Of a stretch of DNA of 64,000 nt, positions 59,833 through 64,000 are shown piece after piece. Both the position numbers and the translations under genes were made by a program. The first letter of the stretch is position 1. The number at the start of each line of letters is the position of its first letter. This stretch comes from Dehalococcoidia bacterium (GTDB taxonomy: Bacteria > Chloroflexota > Dehalococcoidia > DSTF01 > WHTK01): contig WHTK01000015.1 in the NCBI GenBank assembly GCA_009377745.1, positions 1 through 64,000 of the forward strand, read 5' to 3'. The notes under the pieces were generated by a model, which had not been told where the DNA came from, made no database searches, and worked only from the letters and a program-made list of their open reading frames with translations.

Positions 59833-59855
59833 CAGGCTGAAAGCTTGGGCATAAA
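59833..59855 (+). repeat. dispersed GGCTGAA...GGCATRA repeat, copy 4
   Basis: CAGGCTGAAAGCTTGGGCAT then AAA, 52 bp after the GH57 stop and before a convergent gene. It is the same family as 23778, 44041 and 46705. Confidence 0.5.
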
Positions 59856-59875
59856 TGAGCTCTTGAGCAAAGAAT

Positions 59876-60703
59876 CTAAGCGCCGCCCTCGAAGAGGCGG
59901 CCGAGGGTGACGATGACGATGCCGAGGACGGCGATCATCACGAACTCGCTGACGACGGGCGGTCGCAGGTCCTCGTTGAGGTGGTGCTGGACGAGGCCGC
60001 TGGTCAGGTAGAAAACGAGCAGCAGGAAGACGCCCGCCAAGTAGCTCTCCAGCGGCAGGAAGTAGAGGGCCCAGCGCGCCTCTGCAACGATGAGTCCGAC
60101 AACGCCGGAGAAGGCCAGGGCGCGCATGGGATCGGCTTCGGCCTCGCGCAGCACTTCGACCGAGAGCAGCAGACTTACGAGTCCGACGGTCAGCGCCGCG
60201 GGGACCAGCGATACGTCGAAGGCGTAGACGACCGCGTAGAGGGCGAAGGCGGTCAGGTAGGTAACGATGTTGAGGACGAAGCGGGCCGTGGGGTAGACAT
60301 CGCTGTCGCCGTCAATCGAGGCGTGCTCAGCATAGAGAGCGCCCGCCATGAGACCGGCGCAAATGATCACACCGGGGACGACCCAGTAGCCGCTGAGAGC
60401 ATCCTCAAGGAAGAGCCCGGCGCCCAGGGTCAGCAGGGTCGGCAGGAAGAGCAGGGGCGCCGTCCAGGCGATGTCGTCTTGCCGGGCAGAGTGCGGGTGC
60501 TCGCGCAGGATGCCATCGGCGCCGAGAGCAACGAGGGCGGTGACGACGAGAAGGATCCAGGGCTTGGTGGGCTCGATAGTGAGGTAGAGCAGCAGGCCGA
60601 CGCTGAAGACGGCCACCAGCAGGGGTACCTTCGAGGAGCGCAGGATAGACGGCGCTATGACTTCTAGACGCGGCGTCGTCTCAAAGGGCTCTTCAGCCTG
60701 CAT
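59876..60703 (-). CDS. multi-pass membrane protein (DUF5656-like)
   Basis: A 275-residue protein from ATG 60703 with about eight hydrophobic helices after a short acidic N-terminus (MQAEEPFETTPRLEV). The frame stays open to a TTG at 60826, 22 bp after the amidohydrolase stop, so a longer N-terminus is possible. The helix pattern and the HPHSARQDDIAW loop recall DUF5656 proteins of Chloroflexota (recollection, not checked). No catalytic motif is evident; function unknown. Confidence 0.7.
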   Translation of the reverse strand: MQAEEPFETTPRLEVIAPSILRSSKVPLLVAVFSVGLLLYLTIEPTKPWILLVVTALVALGADGILREHPHSARQDDIAWTAPLLFLPTLLTLGAGLFLEDALSGYWVVPGVIICAGLMAGALYAEHASIDGDSDVYPTARFVLNIVTYLTAFALYAVVYAFDVSLVPAALTVGLVSLLLSVEVLREAEADPMRALAFSGVVGLIVAEARWALYFLPLESYLAGVFLLLVFYLTSGLVQHHLNEDLRPPVVSEFVMIAVLGIVIVTLGRLFEGGA

Positions 60704-60848
60704 ATCGGTAGTGTCTTCTTCTGCCTGCAAAATTAGATCGGGCCCCAGGGGGGTCGTTGGGTCAAATACGACGAGTCTGGCTGTCGCAAGTGCCGCGATT
60801 GTATCTGGGGAGGGGCCAAGGAGCAAGCGGCCGTGGTCTCAGGAACAG

Positions 60849-61814
60849 CTACTCCTCCGCCCAGACGGACTCTTCGAGGCCGAAGAGCTCGGCGGCGTTG
60901 CGGTACCAGATCTGGTCCTTCTCGGCGTCGGTGAGGCCGAGTTGATCGAAGATGCCTACAAAGCGTTCGACGTGCTCGTGCACCTCGTCGGCGGGGCAGT
61001 CCGAGCCGAAGATCAGCTTCTCGATGGCGAACTCCTTGCCGATGAGGCCGCGCTCGACGGCGTGGCGCTCGATGGTGCGGCCACCGGACATGTCGAAGTA
61101 GACCCAGCGCCGCCAGCGGGCGACGGAGGCGGCTTCGTCATAGTTGCCGGTGCCGCCGAGGTGGGCGCCGATGATCTTGAGGGTCGGGAAGCGGTTGGCG
61201 ATGGTCTCGAGGTGGAAGGGGCGCATGTAGGTGGCTGAGGACTCACGCGGACCGAAGCGGCGGGCGAGGGCGCCGGTGGGCTCCGGCCCTTCGCCGGAGG
61301 CGGCTTTGCGGGCAGCCTCTTCCTGCTCACGCATGCGCTTGGCGGAGGCGGGATCGCGGGCGGGATGGCGGTTGAGCCAGTCCAGCCCGCCGCCGATGAC
61401 GCCGCAGTGGAAGAGGATGGGCATGTCCAGCTCCTCCGCGGCGCGGTAGACGGGGAAGTAGTCCTTCCAGTCGTACTCGTGGCGGGTGCCGATGATCTTC
61501 AGGGCGCGGTAGCCCATGGCGTGGAGCTGATGCATGCGCTCGTAGGTGGTGAACTCGGGGTCGAGGTGGGCATGAGGGACGAAGAGATCGGCGTGCTTCT
61601 GCGCCATCTCGATGCAGCGCTCGTGGGTGAGGCCGTCTCCGCGGCCGGGGCGGCCCGGGTAGGCGGTGGGGCAGAGGAGGCCCGCCTTGACGACGCCGGT
61701 CTCGCGCAGGCGCTCAGCCAGGTGATCGAGCGTGACCTGAGGGTCATCATCCGGCTTCTGCGGATTACGGGGGAAGTGGACGTGGATGTCCCAGATGCGC
61801 GGCGGAATGGCCAT
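60849..61814 (-). CDS. amidohydrolase_2 family hydrolase
   Basis: A 321-residue TIM-barrel metal-dependent hydrolase. The N-terminal motif is IWDIHVHFPR (DxHxH type, unlike the two cluster enzymes), with ILFHCGVIGGGLDW, KIIGAHLGGTGN and KLIFGSDCPADEVHEHVERF supplying further His and Asp ligands. It is thus a different subfamily from 3495-4595 and 15178-16239, nearer to classical metallohydrolases. Its 5' end is overlapped by 50 bp by the upstream ORF as called, which a frameshift in that ORF would remove. Substrate unknown. Confidence 0.85.
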   Translation of the reverse strand: MAIPPRIWDIHVHFPRNPQKPDDDPQVTLDHLAERLRETGVVKAGLLCPTAYPGRPGRGDGLTHERCIEMAQKHADLFVPHAHLDPEFTTYERMHQLHAMGYRALKIIGTRHEYDWKDYFPVYRAAEELDMPILFHCGVIGGGLDWLNRHPARDPASAKRMREQEEAARKAASGEGPEPTGALARRFGPRESSATYMRPFHLETIANRFPTLKIIGAHLGGTGNYDEAASVARWRRWVYFDMSGGRTIERHAVERGLIGKEFAIEKLIFGSDCPADEVHEHVERFVGIFDQLGLTDAEKDQIWYRNAAELFGLEESVWAEE

Positions 61815-62289
61815 GAGCGCCCTCGGTTCTAGCCTGAGTCGGCAGTGGAAATTTTAGGGCGCTGGCAGTGGGAAGTCGAGGCGCTAGTGGGGGTTGGCGA
61901 TGACGAGTGGTGGGCCGCCTTCGACACGCAAGGCTGCTGAGTTGAGGCGGCACGTCCTGTGGCCGGCAGACGACGGGCGTGGTAACGGCGCGGTCGTGGA
62001 AGAAGCTAAGGTTTGCCGACTTTAGGGCGGCATCGATCTCCGAGGCGAAGCTACGAAAGGTGGCGACTGGCGCCGATGTGGGCGTGTTTGGCTGAGGAGT
62101 GGGCAGCATGCCTGTGGTCGTGGGTGCGACGGCTTGAGGCGTCGACTGGGGCCTGACCTCCGCTGTCGCGGTGGCTTGGAGATCCTCCCTGAGCGCCGGC
62201 CGGTCGAGGCAGGCGGCAGCGATCGCTACAACGACGGCGATGATCGCCGCGCCAATGGCCATGAAGAGGATGACGCGCTGGCCGCTCAT
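61765..62289 (-). CDS. small secreted or anchored hypothetical protein, 3' end probably frameshifted
   Basis: The N-terminus MSGQRVILFMAIGAAIIAVV is a signal anchor, possibly followed by a weak lipobox (AIAAAC). A Thr/Pro-rich linker (about residues 40-75) and a short C-terminal domain (FRSFASEIDAALKSANLSFF) follow. After QDVPPQLSS the called frame becomes Arg/Pro-rich and runs into the next gene. In the +1 frame the text continues as ALRVEGGPPLVIANPH and stops at about 61884, clear of the amidohydrolase. So the true gene is probably 61884-62289 with one extra base near 61938. Its ATG overlaps the stop of mfd by 4 bp. Confidence 0.5.
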   Translation of the reverse strand: MSGQRVILFMAIGAAIIAVVVAIAAACLDRPALREDLQATATAEVRPQSTPQAVAPTTTGMLPTPQPNTPTSAPVATFRSFASEIDAALKSANLSFFHDRAVTTPVVCRPQDVPPQLSSLACRRRPTTRHRQPPLAPRLPTASALKFPLPTQARTEGAHGHSAAHLGHPRPLPP

Positions 62290-64000
62290 GCCGGCGCCGC
62301 CGCCGTGACACTCGACATGATGGCCAGGGTCCGGACGATGGCTTCGCGCCAGCCCTCGCCGAGGGCATCGCGGTGGAGGCGGATCTGATGTGGCGTGACG
62401 GTGGCGCCGGTGGGCAAGCGGCGGCGCAGGTCGTTGGGCTCCAGGGAACGGCCGGGTAACAGTCGCACGACGAAGACGTCTCCTTCCGTGAGTACGGAAC
62501 CGGCGCCGGCGCTGGTCGCCAGGAGGCGTAGACGGACGACCCAGAGCAGATTGCGGGCGGCGGGTGGCAGCTGGCCGAAGCGGTCGCGCAGTTCCTCTTC
62601 GATTACGTTGACCTCATCCTCGGTGGTGGTCTGGGAGAGGCGCTGATAGACGGCAAGACGCAGGTTGAGGTCCGGGATATAGACGTCCGGCAGGTAGGCG
62701 GTGATCGGCAGGTCGAGGCTGACGGCCGGCTTGGCGAGGGCGGGCGGCGGCGGCGCTTCGCCGCGCTCCATCGCCTTGAGGCGGTCGACGGCGTCGGCCA
62801 GGAGACGGACGTAGAGGTCGAAGCCGACGGCAGCCATGTGGCCGGACTGCTCGGCGCCGAGGAGGTTGCCGGCGCCGCGGATCTCGAGGTCGCGCATGGC
62901 GATCTGGAAGCCGGCGCCCAGCTCCGTGGCCTCGAAGATCGCCTGGAGGCGGTGCTGGGCGGTCTCGGAGAGGGCGTGGGCGCGGTCGTAGAGGAGGTAG
63001 GCGTAGGCGCGGACGGCGCCACGGCCGACACGGCCTCTTAGCTGGTAGAGCTGGGCGAGGCCGAGACGGTCCGCCTGATTGATGATGATCGTGTTGGCGT
63101 TGGGTATATCGAGGCCGGACTCGATGATCGTGGTGCAGACCAGGACATCGATCTCGCCCTGGGCGAACTTGAGCATAGTGCGCTCCAGCTGATCTTCGTG
63201 CATCTGGCCGTGGCCGATGCCGACCGTGGCCTCGGGCAAGAGGTTACGGATACGCGCGGCCACCAACTCGATGTTATAGACGCGGTTGTGGACGAAGAAG
63301 ACCTGGCCGCCGCGCTCCAGCTCACGGGCGATGGCCTCGCGGATGATCTGGTCGTCGGATTCGAGGACGTAGGTTCGGATCGGGATGCGGTCCTCGGGCG
63401 GCGTCATCATGTTGGAGAGGTCGCGGATGCCGGCCAGCGACATGTGCAGGGTGCGCGGGATCGGCGTGGCGGAGAGGGTGAGGACATCCACCTCGTGGCG
63501 CATCTGCTTGAGGCGTTCCTTGTGGGCGACACCGAAGCGCTGCTCTTCGTCGATGATGACGAGGCCGAGCTTCTTGAAATCGATGTCCCGCTGGAGGATG
63601 CGGTGGGTGCCAACCAGGATATCGACGGTGCCGTCCTTGATGCCCTCTGCCACGTCGCGGGCTTCCTTGTCGCTGAGGAAGCGGGAGAGCATCTCGACGC
63701 GGGCAGGCAGGCTGGCGAGGCGTTCCTTGTAGGTGTTGTAGTGCTGCTGGGCCAGGACGGTGGTCGGCACGAGCATGGCGACCTGGTAGCCGTCCATCAC
63801 GGCCTTGAAGGCTGCGCGGATCGCGACCTCCGTCTTGCCGAAGCCGACGTCGCCGCAGATCAGGCGGTCCATGGGGCGCTCCGACTCCATGTCGCGCTTG
63901 ACCTCGTTGATCGCATCGATCTGATCGGGCGTCTCGACATAAGGGAAGGAGGCTTCGAGCTCTTGCTGCCAGGGCGTGTCGAGTGAGAAGGCGTGTCCCT
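62286..64000 (-). CDS. mfd: transcription-repair coupling factor Mfd, 3' part
   Basis: An ATP-dependent translocase that removes stalled RNA polymerase and recruits UvrA. Only the C-terminal about 571 residues are visible; the frame is open through the right edge (GHAFSLDTPWQQELEASFPY precedes the first internal Met). Helicase motifs are GDVGFGKTEVAIRAAF (Walker A), DEEQRFG (Walker B), SATPIPRTLHMSL (III), GIGHGQMHEDQLE, TTIIESGLDIPNANTII (V) and LYQLRGRVGR (VI). The TRCF C-terminal domain follows from about 63.1 kb down to 62.3 kb. RecG is excluded by the DTPWQQE segment and the TRCF domain. Confidence 0.97.
   Translation of the reverse strand, partial: GHAFSLDTPWQQELEASFPYVETPDQIDAINEVKRDMESERPMDRLICGDVGFGKTEVAIRAAFKAVMDGYQVAMLVPTTVLAQQHYNTYKERLASLPARVEMLSRFLSDKEARDVAEGIKDGTVDILVGTHRILQRDIDFKKLGLVIIDEEQRFGVAHKERLKQMRHEVDVLTLSATPIPRTLHMSLAGIRDLSNMMTPPEDRIPIRTYVLESDDQIIREAIARELERGGQVFFVHNRVYNIELVAARIRNLLPEATVGIGHGQMHEDQLERTMLKFAQGEIDVLVCTTIIESGLDIPNANTIIINQADRLGLAQLYQLRGRVGRGAVRAYAYLLYDRAHALSETAQHRLQAIFEATELGAGFQIAMRDLEIRGAGNLLGAEQSGHMAAVGFDLYVRLLADAVDRLKAMERGEAPPPPALAKPAVSLDLPITAYLPDVYIPDLNLRLAVYQRLSQTTTEDEVNVIEEELRDRFGQLPPAARNLLWVVRLRLLATSAGAGSVLTEGDVFVVRLLPGRSLEPNDLRRRLPTGATVTPHQIRLHRDALGEGWREAIVRTLAIMSSVTAAAPA

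Overview
This is a high-GC bacterial window with atypically AT-rich patches. The gene mix best fits an aerobic member of the Chloroflexota (Dehalococcoidia-like): ctaA/ctaB heme A synthesis, GlgE-pathway glycogen/trehalose genes with a GH57 DUF3536 enzyme, rplU-rpmA-rpmE, BioY, many amidohydrolase_2 and xanthine-dehydrogenase-family genes, a GreA with an extra N-terminal domain, and TTG/GTG starts. The taxon is inferred from content only. There is no rRNA here and just one tRNA.

About 1-2.3 kb holds unrecognised small ORFs. From 2.5 to 21.3 kb lies a catabolic accessory region made of two parallel clusters. Cluster A (+, 2557-10693) has an IclR regulator, an amidohydrolase, a Zn alcohol dehydrogenase, a Tat-exported lipoprotein solute-binding protein, a frameshifted small gene, a molybdopterin-binding xanthine dehydrogenase (XDH) large subunit and a small WELV-type protein. 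Cluster B (-, 18065 down to 10813) has a paralogous solute-binding lipoprotein, an amidohydrolase, a CoxG-like protein, a GMC oxidoreductase and a second XDH large subunit, with a GntR/UTRA regulator upstream. The XDH [2Fe-2S] and FAD subunits occur only once, in a third operon (+, 19136-21276) that lacks a large subunit. The promoters of cluster B and of this third operon share one layout (TTGACA, 2 nt, TTGTCCGG), so the GntR protein probably co-regulates them and one small/medium subunit pair may serve both large subunits. No ABC permease or ATPase is present for either binding protein.

From 21.4 to 31.2 kb are mixed metabolic genes: a methyltransferase, an FMN alpha-hydroxyacid oxidase, a quinone-oxidoreductase-like protein, a HAD hydrolase, a Rieske protein, a MetE-like enzyme, MFS and ketopantoate-reductase-like genes, and an apparent chimeric pseudogene (ThDP-enzyme N-terminus joined to a 2-hydroxyacid dehydrogenase C-terminus). 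At 31.2-33.16 kb an AIPR-like gene sits between an intact tRNA-Ala(GGC) and a partial tRNA-Ala-like sequence, which looks like a small tRNA-targeted island.

From 33.4 to 47.9 kb are mainly core genes: rsmG, GreA-like, citrate synthase, cupredoxin, ctaB, ctaA, bioY, mscL, rpmE, rpmA, rplU and a beta-propeller lipoprotein. From 48.0 to 59.8 kb is a compact five-gene alpha-glucan operon: glgE, a treS-maltokinase fusion, malQ, glgB and GH57. The window closes with a membrane protein, a third type of amidohydrolase, a small secreted protein and the 3' part of mfd.

Several families of short dispersed repeats, one 8-bp tandem array and at least three probable single-base frameshifts are present. 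The frameshifts could be real decay or assembly errors.
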